In this document: positions 55,928 through 64,000 of the stretch, piece after piece
Numbering within the stretch: the first letter of the stretch is position 1
Layout: each line of letters opens with the position of its first letter
Assembly (NCBI RefSeq): GCF_000577275.2
Contig: NZ_HG916852.1
Span: 4,102,001-4,166,000, forward strand
Source of the DNA: Rhizobium favelukesii
GTDB taxonomy: Bacteria > Pseudomonadota > Alphaproteobacteria > Rhizobiales > Rhizobiaceae
DNA: 64,000 nt
Reading direction: 5' to 3'
Notes under the pieces: model-generated
The model's database searches: none
Told to the model about the DNA's origin: nothing
The model's input: the letters and a program-made list of their open reading frames with translations, nothing else
Made by a program: the position numbers and the translations under genes

Positions 55928-57148
55928 ATGGCAATAGCGCTCGAAGGAACGATCAGCGCCAAGCAAAGTTCTGTGACGATAGCGACGCCGAAACGTGACA
56001 CACGATTGGACGTTCTGCGCGGACTCGCGCTCATCACGATTTTCATCAATCATGTTCCCGGTCAGATTTTCGAGAACCTCACAACCAAGAATTTCGGCTT
56101 CTCGGATGCGGCCGAAGGCTTCGTCCTGATCTCCGGCATTGCCGTCGGTCTGGCCTACGGATCGCGCTTTCAGCCAGGGGCGTGGCTGCAGACGGCAACA
56201 AAAGCCACGAAGCGAGCATTCACGCTTTACCTGGCTCACATGATCACGACATTCATGACGCTCGCCCTATTTCTCACCGGCGCATGGATCTTCCATCGGC
56301 CCGGGCTTTTGTGTGAGATCAACATCCTTGCAGTCCTCACCAATTTGAAGGCCGGGATCCCCTCGTTGCTGCTACTCGGGCATCAGATCGGTTACAACAA
56401 CATTCTGCCGATGTATGGCGCGTTGATGTTGATGGTCCCGATCATCCTTCTGCTCAATGCGGCAAGCCCCCTCCTTGCCCTCGCCGTTTCGGGCACTGTC
56501 TGGCTGTTTGCCGGCGTTTACGAGATTGCTCCGCATAACATGTTGATCGAAGGCTACTGGTTCCTCAATCCGTTGTCCTGGCAGTTCCTCTTTACGATCG
56601 GCATCGTCGGAATGATGCATGTGCGCCGCGGCGGCAAACTGCCGCAGCACCCAATTCTTTTTGCGCTCGCGGCCGCCTATATCGTGTTGTCCTTTGCCTG
56701 GGTTGTCGGTCAGCTCTGGAGCTTCGGAATCGCACTGACGTCGCTCGGGCTGCCGCCCGTACTGACGGGCTTCGACAAGACGTTCCTGTCGTTACCGAGG
56801 CTGCTGCACGTTTTGGCGTTGACCTATCTCGTCATCAACATTCCGGCGATCTCACGCCTGCTTCAACGGTCCACGGACAATCCGCTGACCGTCCTCGGTC
56901 GCCATTCGCTGAGCATCTTCGTCGCCGGCACCATTCTGGCGATGGTTGGTCAGGTCGTGCTCTACATCAACAATCACGATCAGATCGCCGGGCCAGTCTT
57001 CGTGGTCATCGGCATCGCCATCCAGTTCGCCTACGCCTACCATCTTGAGCGCAAGCGCAGGCTTGAGATGGGGGACCATAGGAGATTGCCCGATCGAAGC
57101 ATGATTCCGGTTCCCGTGCGCGTCGATCGTTGGCGGGATCGGCGCTAG
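55928..57148 (+). CDS. opgC: OpgC-type acyltransferase (cyclic glucan succinylation)
   Basis: A 406-aa polytopic inner-membrane protein of the OpgC/acyltransferase-3 type. The N-terminus TRLDVLRGLALITIFINHVPG holds the Arg-Gly and His of the family, followed by about ten transmembrane helices and a basic cytosolic tail (RRLPDRSMIPVPVRVDRWRDRR). OpgC proteins add succinyl groups to periplasmic glucans (OpgC in R. sphaeroides, Cgm in Brucella, located next to cgs). The position directly after ndvB strongly suggests substitution of the NdvB glucan. The start at 55928 follows AGGAGAAG; the frame is open upstream through the palindrome. Confidence 0.92.
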   Translation: MAIALEGTISAKQSSVTIATPKRDTRLDVLRGLALITIFINHVPGQIFENLTTKNFGFSDAAEGFVLISGIAVGLAYGSRFQPGAWLQTATKATKRAFTLYLAHMITTFMTLALFLTGAWIFHRPGLLCEINILAVLTNLKAGIPSLLLLGHQIGYNNILPMYGALMLMVPIILLLNAASPLLALAVSGTVWLFAGVYEIAPHNMLIEGYWFLNPLSWQFLFTIGIVGMMHVRRGGKLPQHPILFALAAAYIVLSFAWVVGQLWSFGIALTSLGLPPVLTGFDKTFLSLPRLLHVLALTYLVINIPAISRLLQRSTDNPLTVLGRHSLSIFVAGTILAMVGQVVLYINNHDQIAGPVFVVIGIAIQFAYAYHLERKRRLEMGDHRRLPDRSMIPVPVRVDRWRDRR

Positions 57149-57502
57149 ACGCCGGCGGCATGAGGGCTGCTGGAAGACCGACCATCGGCCGCCACGCTGC
57201 CGCATCTGATCGCAAAAACCTTGACTCCTGTGGAAAACCTTTTAAGAGCAACGGCGGAAAAGGGATATCCATGGTTCGCGACGAACACGCCATTGCTGCA
57301 TGCAATGACCTGGCACAAAATGCCGGGATGGGTACTGCCGTTCCGGTTTCTTCCAAAACCAAGGCCAAAACGACGACGAAAACCGTCTGACGTCTCTGGC
57401 CTGCCGCTCTCTCCCCGGCCCGGCTGGGGACAAGGAAGCCGCGATGTTTTCGCGCTTCCCCCTCACCGGATAAGAGGAGAGAAGAGAAAGAGAGCTTGAG
57501 AA
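57149..57502. other. Intergenic region between opgC and asd
   Basis: About 350 bp. A 39-codon ORF (57271-57390, MVRDEHAIAACNDLAQ..., ending in a Lys/Thr-rich tail) is possible but has no good SD and no known family. The segment 57405-57480 is purine/pyrimidine-biased and GC-rich, and no clear promoter or terminator stands out. Confidence 0.35.
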
Positions 57503-58537
57503 ATGGGTTTTAAAGTTGCAGTTGCGGGAGCGACCGGAAATGTTGGCCGGGAAATGCTCAACATCCTCTCCGAGCGCGGTTTCCCTGCCGACGAAGTCGT
57601 AGCGCTTGCGTCTGCGCGTTCGCAGGGCACTGAAGTTTCCTACGGCGACAAGACGCTGAAGGTCTCCAACCTTGAAAATTACGACTTCTCCGATACCGAC
57701 ATCTGCCTGATGTCGGCCGGCGGCGAGGTTTCCAAGAAGTGGTCGCCCAAGATTGGCGCCCAAGGCTGCGTCGTCATCGACAACTCGTCGGCATGGCGCT
57801 ACGACGCGGACGTGCCGCTGATCGTTCCGGAAGTCAACCCGGACGCAATTGCCCAATTCAACAAGCGCAACATCATTGCCAACCCGAACTGCTCGACTGC
57901 ACAGCTCGTCGTGGCGCTCAAGCCGCTGCACGACTTCGCCAAGATCAAGCGCGTGGTCGTTTCGACCTATCAGTCCGTTTCCGGCGCCGGCAAGGACGGC
58001 ATGGACGAGCTGTTCAACCAAACGCGCGCCGTCTTCGTCGCGGATCCGATCGAGAACAAGAAGTTCACGAAGCGCATTGCCTTCAACGTCATCCCCCACA
58101 TCGACAGCTTCATGGAAGACGGTTACACGAAGGAAGAGTGGAAGGTTCTCGCCGAGACCAAGAAGATGCTCGATCCCAAGATCAAGGTGACCTGCACGGC
58201 AGTTCGCGTTCCGGTCTTCATCGGCCACTCTGAATCGGTCAACATCGAATTCGAGAACGAGATCACCGCCGATCAGGCTCGCGACATCCTGCGCGAAGCT
58301 CCCGGCTGCCTCGTCATCGATAAGCGAGAGAACGGCGGTTACATCACGCCGTACGAGTCTGCCGGCGAAGACGCGACCTATATCTCGCGCATCCGCGAGG
58401 ACGCGACGGTCGAGAACGGCCTGAATATTTGGGTGGTTTCCGACAACCTCCGCAAGGGGGCTGCTCTTAATGCGATACAGATCGCCGAGCTGCTTATCAA
58501 TCGCGGACTTGTGAAGCCGCGCAAGAAGGCGGCCTAA
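57503..58537 (+). CDS. asd: Aspartate-semialdehyde dehydrogenase
   Basis: NADPH-dependent reduction of aspartyl phosphate to aspartate semialdehyde, on the path to lysine/diaminopimelate, threonine and methionine; hence essential for the cell wall. The 344-aa enzyme has the nucleotide-binding VAVAGATGNVGREML, catalytic Cys130 in ANPNCSTAQL, and the conserved Glu/Arg/His residues of VPVFIGHSESVNIEF in the second half. Length is standard. It is probably monocistronic; the next gene starts 173 bp downstream. Confidence 0.97.
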   Translation: MGFKVAVAGATGNVGREMLNILSERGFPADEVVALASARSQGTEVSYGDKTLKVSNLENYDFSDTDICLMSAGGEVSKKWSPKIGAQGCVVIDNSSAWRYDADVPLIVPEVNPDAIAQFNKRNIIANPNCSTAQLVVALKPLHDFAKIKRVVVSTYQSVSGAGKDGMDELFNQTRAVFVADPIENKKFTKRIAFNVIPHIDSFMEDGYTKEEWKVLAETKKMLDPKIKVTCTAVRVPVFIGHSESVNIEFENEITADQARDILREAPGCLVIDKRENGGYITPYESAGEDATYISRIREDATVENGLNIWVVSDNLRKGAALNAIQIAELLINRGLVKPRKKAA

Positions 58538-58710
58538 CCAACTGTTAACTGTGATTTGTTAAGTCCCGCTTATTAAGATAGGGCTTGCTTGGCGCGGGTT
58601 TGCTGTTTTTGGCTTCCCGCGCTTGCCAATACAAAGATGGTGACAATATTGCCGAAAGCGGGCCGCTGGCCCGGTTTGAAGGCTAGTCAGATCGGGATCG
58701 GGGTATCTCC

Positions 58711-59529
58711 ATGCGCATGACAAAATTATTGCTGGTAGCTGCGGCCGCCTGCATTCTCCACGCAGTTCCTGCAGCCGCCAAGGCCGCCCAGTGCGGCAAC
58801 AACGGTGCCGGCTTCGATGAGTGGGTTGGCGAGTTCAAACAAGAGGCTGCGGCACAGGGTATCAGCCCCAAAACTCTTGATCGCGCCTTCGCGAACGTCG
58901 CCTACAACAGACCCACAATTGCCGCCGACCGCGGCCAGAAGAGCTTCAAGCTTTCCTTCGATGCCTTCATGCAGAAGCGTGGCGGCGCGACAATCATTTC
59001 ACGCGGCAAGGGGATGAAGCGCTCCAATGCAGCCCTCTTTGCATCGATCGAGCGCCGCTTTGGTGTTCCAGCCGGCCCGCTGATCGCGATTTGGGGCATG
59101 GAGACTGGATTCGGCAGCTACATGGGCAACCAGCACACGCTGTCGGCCGTGTCGACGCTCGCTTATGATTGCCGGCGCTCTGATTACTTCACCGACCAGC
59201 TTTACGCAGCGCTGCAACTCGTCTCGGAGGGTTACCTCAGCCCGCAGGCGCGCGGCGCAGCCCACGGCGAGATCGGACAGACGCAGTTCCTGCCGCGCAA
59301 TGTCGTGCGCTTCGGGGCCGATGGCGATGGCGACGGCCGCGTCGATATGGTTGGCTCACGCGCTGACGCGCTTGCCTCAACTGCCAACTTCCTGAAAGGC
59401 CATGGTTGGCAGGCTGGTGCCGGCTATCAGCCAGGCGAGTCCAACTTCGCAGCCATTGCCGGCTGGAACGCGGCGACGGTCTACCAGCAGGCAATCGCCT
59501 ACATAGGCCAGCAGATCGACGGCAACTGA
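58711..59529 (+). CDS. Lytic murein transglycosylase (MltB-like)
   Basis: Periplasmic peptidoglycan-cleaving enzyme, 272 aa. Signal peptide MRMTKLLLVAAAACILHA, cleaved near PAAAKA. The catalytic Glu131 lies in IWGMETGFGSYMGN, with GEIGQTQFLPRNVVRFGADGD and AVSTLAYDCRRSDYF as further family motifs. It is a short version without the C-terminal peptidoglycan-binding domain of larger homologues. Upstream 58538-58710 holds two GC-rich stems (around 58590-58615 and 58660-58673) but no T-run. Confidence 0.93.
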   Translation: MRMTKLLLVAAAACILHAVPAAAKAAQCGNNGAGFDEWVGEFKQEAAAQGISPKTLDRAFANVAYNRPTIAADRGQKSFKLSFDAFMQKRGGATIISRGKGMKRSNAALFASIERRFGVPAGPLIAIWGMETGFGSYMGNQHTLSAVSTLAYDCRRSDYFTDQLYAALQLVSEGYLSPQARGAAHGEIGQTQFLPRNVVRFGADGDGDGRVDMVGSRADALASTANFLKGHGWQAGAGYQPGESNFAAIAGWNAATVYQQAIAYIGQQIDGN

Positions 59530-59551
59530 GAAGAGTTCAACGTACGCCAAG

Positions 59552-59579
59552 AGCGCCGAACCGAAGTTCGGCGCTTTTT
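59552..59579 (+). terminator. Rho-independent terminator, possibly bidirectional
   Basis: AGCGCCGAAC (59552-59561) pairs with GTTCGGCGCT (59566-59575), CGAA loop, then T-run to 59579. It lies between the convergent transglycosylase and carbonic anhydrase genes. Confidence 0.88.
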
Positions 59580-59587
59580 ATTTTCGC

Positions 59588-60229
59588 CTAGACGTCAGGG
59601 CGAATGAAGTCACGGGTTTCAGCGTCCATAACCCACAGCTCTCCGGTCGAAATGTCAAACCAGGCACCGTGAAGCGCTATCTTGCCGGCGTCTTCCAAGG
59701 CCTTGATGTCCGGAAACGTCCTGAGATTCTCGATCGAATTGCGGATCGACACGCGCTCGAGGGCGGTTTGGCGCTCGGCGAGAGTCATGACATCATTGGC
59801 GCCGATCTGCTCAGCCGCAGGCCTGACCAGCGACATCCAGCGTCCGATAAAGTCACCCGGCGACAGGGGCTCAGCATTCGGGTCCAGCGCCGCCCGAATA
59901 CCCCCGCAACGGCCATGACCCATGACGACGATATCGGTAACCTTCAGCACCTGGACTGCGAATTCCAGCGCTGCCGACGTCGCGTGGAAATGGCCATCCG
60001 GCTGATAGGGCGGCACCATGTTGGCAACATTCCGAATGACGAAAAGTTCACCGGGGCCTGCGTCGAAAATCAGTTCGGGGGCAGCGCGCGAGTCCGAACA
60101 GGCGACCACCAGCGTACTTGGGTTCTGGCCGTGCTCTGCCAGTGTCCTATAGCGATCGCGGGCGTCCGCATAACGCCCGTTCATAAAGTTGCGATAACCG
60201 TCCAGAAGGGTGCTTGGAAAACGCTGCAT
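59588..60229 (-). CDS. Beta-class carbonic anhydrase
   Basis: Zinc enzyme (213 aa) interconverting CO2 and bicarbonate. The zinc ligands and catalytic dyad are all present: Cys44, Asp46 and Arg48 in ACSDSR, and His105 and Cys108 in GHGRCGG. GPGELFVIRNVANMVPP is the usual active-site segment. Cytosolic, no signal peptide. It converges on the lytic transglycosylase gene. Confidence 0.95.
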   Translation of the reverse strand: MQRFPSTLLDGYRNFMNGRYADARDRYRTLAEHGQNPSTLVVACSDSRAAPELIFDAGPGELFVIRNVANMVPPYQPDGHFHATSAALEFAVQVLKVTDIVVMGHGRCGGIRAALDPNAEPLSPGDFIGRWMSLVRPAAEQIGANDVMTLAERQTALERVSIRNSIENLRTFPDIKALEDAGKIALHGAWFDISTGELWVMDAETRDFIRPDV

Positions 60230-60302
60230 GATCTTCGATTACAGCCTACGCCCCCCAAGATCAATATCGCACTGCAAGATATGAAATGCGGGTGCGTGAC
60301 CG

Positions 60303-61178
60303 TTACCCCTTGCGCCTTTGTGCCGGGTGCAACAAGCGTCGCATCTGGACCATCGCCATCGGCGTTGCCAGGCTCGACGAGTCGCTTGCCAGTGTCAATT
60401 CATCACTGCCCCGCTTCACGGCGCGAGCGAGCACCTCGTAGACGCTCGCCGTTGCAAGCTGAAGCGCCTTCTCATCCTCCATGCCGGACAGGAGCCGCGA
60501 TAGAAACAGCGCCGCGAGAAGATCACCAAGGCCATTCGGCGGCTTGTCGATAAGGCGATGTTCCGCCAGCAGCGCATGGCGCCCCGAGAGATAGAGATTC
60601 CCTGTGCCGCCAGCCATCATGGGCACGGCGGAGGTCACCAGCATGCGGGACGGTCCCAGCGATAGGGCAGCATCCATGATCGCTGTATTGTCCTCCAGCG
60701 GAGCACCGGCGAGCCAGGCGAGTTCATATCGATTGGGCGTTGCAAGCGAAGCGAGCGGTATCAGATGATCCCTGATTGCCTCGGCCGTTGGCTGCGGCAC
60801 GTAGAGACCGCCCAGATCCCCCATGACCGGATCACAAACATACAGCAGCTCCGGCTTCCGCTCCCGCAAAGCCGTCACCAGGCGGGCAACCGAGCGCGCC
60901 TGCGCGGCATTGCCGAAATACCCCGAGAGAACAGCCTTCACTTCGCCGATCCAGGGCGCGCGGATGAGATCGTCGATCGCCGCATCAAAATCGGCTTCCG
61001 CAAATGTGAGCCTTGTCGACGGGCCGTGACCGGGGTGCCACGGAAGCACGATCGTCGGCAGTGCCCAGACCTGATGGCCTAGAGTCTCTAGTGCAAAGAC
61101 CGCCGCACGATTTCCGACGGAACCACGGACAACGTGGCTGGAGATAACGATGACAGTTCCTGCGGCGTTTTCCGACAT
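60303..61178 (-). CDS. pdxY: Pyridoxal kinase
   Basis: ATP-dependent salvage kinase forming pyridoxal 5'-phosphate (291 aa). ISSHVVRGSVGNRAAVFALE is the PdxY/PdxK substrate-binding opening; VCDPVMGDLGGLYV and TPNRYELAWLAG are the central ribokinase-like motifs, and the anion-hole motif GTGD occurs as PPNGLGDLLAALFLSR, a common alphaproteobacterial variant in which the first T is L. The start at 61178 (MSENAAG) has GTGGAG upstream; the extension to 61331 lacks homology. Confidence 0.92.
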   Translation of the reverse strand: MSENAAGTVIVISSHVVRGSVGNRAAVFALETLGHQVWALPTIVLPWHPGHGPSTRLTFAEADFDAAIDDLIRAPWIGEVKAVLSGYFGNAAQARSVARLVTALRERKPELLYVCDPVMGDLGGLYVPQPTAEAIRDHLIPLASLATPNRYELAWLAGAPLEDNTAIMDAALSLGPSRMLVTSAVPMMAGGTGNLYLSGRHALLAEHRLIDKPPNGLGDLLAALFLSRLLSGMEDEKALQLATASVYEVLARAVKRGSDELTLASDSSSLATPMAMVQMRRLLHPAQRRKG

Positions 61179-61431
61179 GATGCTCCACTCGGCTTTCGAT
61201 GAACGTTGATCTCCTTTTTGCGGCTTCACTGTCAACTGCTCTTCACACAGGCATGAAAACGTCGGCTCCGAGAAATTCCATATGTCTACGACGAAGCAAA
61301 ATCTTTCGAAAATTTGCGTTCGGGTGGTCAAAAACGCATGAAAGCTGCCTCGTATTGCGCTCTTTTAGAGATTCTTTCGTCAAATCTTCTGTTACTTTGC
61401 GCTAAATCGAGGAGATGAGGGAGTATCTGCG

Positions 61432-64000
61432 ATGGCTGGTCGAAACAATCCGAAACGAGAAAAACAGCTCGAAAGCGCGACCAAAATCGCGGCGGCAACC
61501 GGGGAAACCTCTCTCGATCCCGAGTTTTTGTTCGGCCGCGCGAGCGGCGACGATCTGGAACACTACACACCGGAAATGCTGGCGCTTTCTGCCGTGCATT
61601 CGGCAAAGGAATTAGCAGCCTGGGCGGGCAATTCGGCGCGCATCACCATCGATACCATCGCCGATGTGGAGCCCGACGGCGTTGCCGTTTCCATTCTCTC
61701 GGTCACCGACCACAACATGCCGTTCCTGTATGAATCGGTGATGGGCGAGGTCACCAGCAGCTATCGCGACCTCTATATGGCCGTGCACCCGATCCTAGTG
61801 CTGGAGGAAGGCAAAGCGCCGGAACTTTACTCCGCTGATCTCCCGAGCGAGCCGGTCAATCGCGTCAGCCATATCCAGCTGCACCTTGCGCCTCTGACGG
61901 CGGCCCAGGCCGCCGACCTCATCAAGCGGGTGAAGACCGTGGTCGAGCAGGTGCGCGTGACGGTGTCCGACTGGAGGCCTATGCTGGAGAGGCTCGGAAC
62001 GGTGATCGATGAGCTTTCCGCTTACAAATCCAGCCGTAGGAAGGCGGAACGGGATGAAGCGCTTGCCTTTCTGACGTGGCTACGCGATGCAAACTTCACG
62101 TTCCTCGGGATGCGAGAATATGTCTACTCCGGAAAAGGCGCCAGCGCGAAGGTGGAGCGGGACAAGGGCACCGGTCTCGGCATTCTCTCGAACCCCGACG
62201 TGCTTGTTTTGCGCACCGGCAAGGACGCTGTTACGACAACACCGGAAATCCTGGCATTCCTGGATGGCCCGGATTTCCTGATCGTTACCAAAGCCAACGT
62301 GAAGTCGATCGTCCATCGCCGCGCCTATATGGACTATGTCGGGGTCAAGCGCTTTGACGCCGACGGGAATGTGACCGGCGAGTTGCGCATTGTCGGCCTC
62401 TTCACCTCGACCGCCTACACATCCCTCGCCAGCGATATCCCGCTGCTCCGCTCCAAAATCGAGCGGGTGAAGGAACACTTCGGCTTCGACCCGATGAGCC
62501 ACTCGGGCCGTATGCTGGACAACACGCTGGAATCCTATCCGCGCGACGACCTCTTCCAGATCGACACGATGCTCCTGGCCGGGTTCGCTGAGCAGATCAA
62601 CGATCTCGCCGACCGGCCGCGAGTCCGCGTCCTGCCCCGCATCGATCATTTCGACCGTTTCGTTTCAGTGATCGTTTACGTGCCGCGCGAAGAGTACGAT
62701 TCGATCGTGCGTGAGAAGATCGGAGCCTATCTGAAGACCGTCTATGATGGCCGTGTCTCGGCTTACTACCCGGCCTTTCCTGAAGGCGGCGTTGCCCGCG
62801 TCCACTTCATCATTGGCCGGTCCTGGGGCAAGACGCCACGCGTGCCACAGGCAAAGCTAGAGGAAGCTATTCGCGCCATCACCGCACGCTGGGATGATCG
62901 CTTCGAAACCCTTGCCGGGCCGAAGGCGCCACGCCTGCAGGTCAGTCACGCTTTTCAGGATCTCTTCACGCCGGAAGAGACCTTTGGCGATCTGGGGGAC
63001 ATTGCTGCATGCGCAGCCGGAGAACCGATCCGTATCACTTTTTACACGCGACAGAAGGACGGCGTTGAACTGCTGTGCCTGAAGATCTTTCACTCTGGTG
63101 GCCAACTCGCCTTGTCCCGCCGCGTCCCATTGCTTGAGAATCTGGGTTTCAACGTCATCAGCGAAGGAACCTTCGATATCGATGTGACCCTGCCCGGCGG
63201 CTCGGAGAAGCTGGTCGTGCTGCATGACATGGAGCTCGAAGCTCGAGGCGGCATTGAAATCGACCTCCACCGACATGGAGCGACGTTGGAGGAAGCCTTC
63301 CTCGCAGCTTTCAGCGGAGTCATCGACAATGACAACTTCAACCGGCTGATCGTCTCGGCGGGACTGACCGCGCGCGAAACCAGCGTGCTTCGCGCCTACG
63401 CACGTTATCTGCGCCAAGCGGGTATTCCTTACTCGCTGGACTATATCGCAACGACGCTTGACAAATATCCGGCAATCGCGGCGATGGCCTTCCGGCTATT
63501 CCACGACACGCTCGATCCCAAGATCACCGACAAGACGCGGATGAAGAAGGTGAGCGAACAGCATGAAAAGATAGAGGCGGCGCTTTCCGACGTTCCGAGC
63601 CTTGATGACGATCGAATCCTGCGCCGCTACGTCAACGTCGTGGACGCGACACTGAGGACCAACTACTTCCAGCGCAATCAAGACGGCTCACCGAAGGCGA
63701 TGCTGGCTTTCAAGCTTGACCCGCATCTGGTCGACGGATTGCCCGAACCACGGCCGTTCCGCGAGATGTTCGTCTATGGCGTCGAAGTCGAAGGCGTACA
63801 CCTGCGCTTCGGCAAGGTGGCGCGTGGCGGCCTGCGTTGGTCCGACCGTGCTGAAGACTATCGAACCGAAGTGCTGGGGCTTGTGAAAGCGCAACAGGTC
63901 AAAAACGCGGTCATCGTGCCGGTTGGCGCGAAAGGTGGCTTCTATCCGAAGAAGCTCCCGGTCGGCGGCAGCCGCGACGAGATCTTCAACGCCGGTCGCG
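61432..64000 (+). CDS. Large NAD-specific glutamate dehydrogenase (5' half, runs off window)
   Basis: The first 856 codons of a bacterial NAD-GDH of the roughly 1600-residue (L_180) class, converting glutamate to 2-oxoglutarate and ammonia. After a basic N-terminus, LFGRASGDDLEHYTPEMLAL, ITIDTIADVEPDGVAVSILSV and VVHPILV-like segments form the ACT-type N-terminal regions. The start of the catalytic domain is reached at the end (RFGKVARGGLRWSDRAEDYR, EVLGLVKAQQVKNAVIVPVG, AKGGFYPKKLP), which contains the substrate-binding lysines. SD GGGAG is 8 bases before the ATG. Upstream 61179-61431 is AT-rich and should hold the promoters of this gene and pdxY. Confidence 0.93.
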   Translation, partial: MAGRNNPKREKQLESATKIAAATGETSLDPEFLFGRASGDDLEHYTPEMLALSAVHSAKELAAWAGNSARITIDTIADVEPDGVAVSILSVTDHNMPFLYESVMGEVTSSYRDLYMAVHPILVLEEGKAPELYSADLPSEPVNRVSHIQLHLAPLTAAQAADLIKRVKTVVEQVRVTVSDWRPMLERLGTVIDELSAYKSSRRKAERDEALAFLTWLRDANFTFLGMREYVYSGKGASAKVERDKGTGLGILSNPDVLVLRTGKDAVTTTPEILAFLDGPDFLIVTKANVKSIVHRRAYMDYVGVKRFDADGNVTGELRIVGLFTSTAYTSLASDIPLLRSKIERVKEHFGFDPMSHSGRMLDNTLESYPRDDLFQIDTMLLAGFAEQINDLADRPRVRVLPRIDHFDRFVSVIVYVPREEYDSIVREKIGAYLKTVYDGRVSAYYPAFPEGGVARVHFIIGRSWGKTPRVPQAKLEEAIRAITARWDDRFETLAGPKAPRLQVSHAFQDLFTPEETFGDLGDIAACAAGEPIRITFYTRQKDGVELLCLKIFHSGGQLALSRRVPLLENLGFNVISEGTFDIDVTLPGGSEKLVVLHDMELEARGGIEIDLHRHGATLEEAFLAAFSGVIDNDNFNRLIVSAGLTARETSVLRAYARYLRQAGIPYSLDYIATTLDKYPAIAAMAFRLFHDTLDPKITDKTRMKKVSEQHEKIEAALSDVPSLDDDRILRRYVNVVDATLRTNYFQRNQDGSPKAMLAFKLDPHLVDGLPEPRPFREMFVYGVEVEGVHLRFGKVARGGLRWSDRAEDYRTEVLGLVKAQQVKNAVIVPVGAKGGFYPKKLPVGGSRDEIFNAGR

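Noticed and set aside
57271..57390. 39-codon ORF between opgC and asd
   Set aside because: No proper SD, no known family, and an overlapping frame is equally open; listed only within the intergenic entry.

Overview
The window is chromosomal-type DNA of an alphaproteobacterium of the Rhizobiaceae (Ensifer/Sinorhizobium, Rhizobium or Agrobacterium-like; genus not settled). The evidence is a giant cyclic beta-1,2-glucan synthase (ndvB/chvB) next to a glucan-modifying opgC, the rplU-rpmA ... obgE-proB-proA-nadD gene order, an alpha-r14 (NfeR1-like) anti-Shine-Dalgarno sRNA, an inositol/rhizopine-type ABC transporter with an IolR-like box, and RpoE2/EcfG-type and rhizobial TTGACA promoters. Coding is GC-rich with dense ATGA start/stop overlaps.

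Layout. 0-0.65 kb: 5' end of modA with a ModE-like operator, then a three-hairpin sRNA. 0.67-7.8 kb: core block on the minus strand (rplU, rpmA, two GNAT genes, obgE, proB, proA, nadD), interrupted by one plus-strand EEP-family gene. 8.1-12.25 kb: tRNA-Ser(CGA) followed by a decayed mobile island: an IS481-like remnant about 10 bp from the tRNA 3' end, scattered pieces of tyrosine recombinase, a DNA-methylase fragment, and intact passengers (arsR-SRPBCC-GFA operon, small hypothetical genes). A DUF6880 gene (12.25-13.7 kb) abuts it. 13.9-20.4 kb: complete leucine/isovalerate catabolic operon (ivdH, mccB, mccA, hmgL, enoyl-CoA hydratase). 21.3-24.0 kb: four-gene phospholipid cassette (acyltransferase, CdsA-like, small membrane protein, YnbA-like CDP-alcohol phosphatidyltransferase). 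24.3-32.6 kb: kdp potassium-uptake operon with its KdpDE two-component system and two additional small membrane ORFs. 32.6-35.4 kb: methyltransferase, galE, a sulfatase stub and DUF1993. 35.5-39.4 kb: inositol/rhizopine-type ABC transporter. 39.5-45.8 kb: M19 dipeptidase plus a five-gene dipeptide ABC importer. 46-47 kb: short envelope-type ORFs, one with an apparent one-base frameshift, and an RpoE2-promoted DUF1328 gene. 47.3-57.1 kb: ndvB and opgC. 57.5-64 kb: asd, a lytic transglycosylase, carbonic anhydrase, pdxY and the 5' half of a large NAD-glutamate dehydrogenase.

I do not see an obvious new multi-gene defence or catalytic system. The points most worth following are the alpha-r14 sRNA beside modA, the broken recombinase pieces around 8.6-12.2 kb, the unnamed 51-codon membrane ORF between kdpA and kdpB, the YnbA/YnbB-like lipid cassette, the IolR box that gives the sugar transporter a substrate hypothesis, and the perfect 16-bp palindrome between ndvB and opgC. 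All assignments are from reading the sequence and recalled family knowledge; no searches were run.
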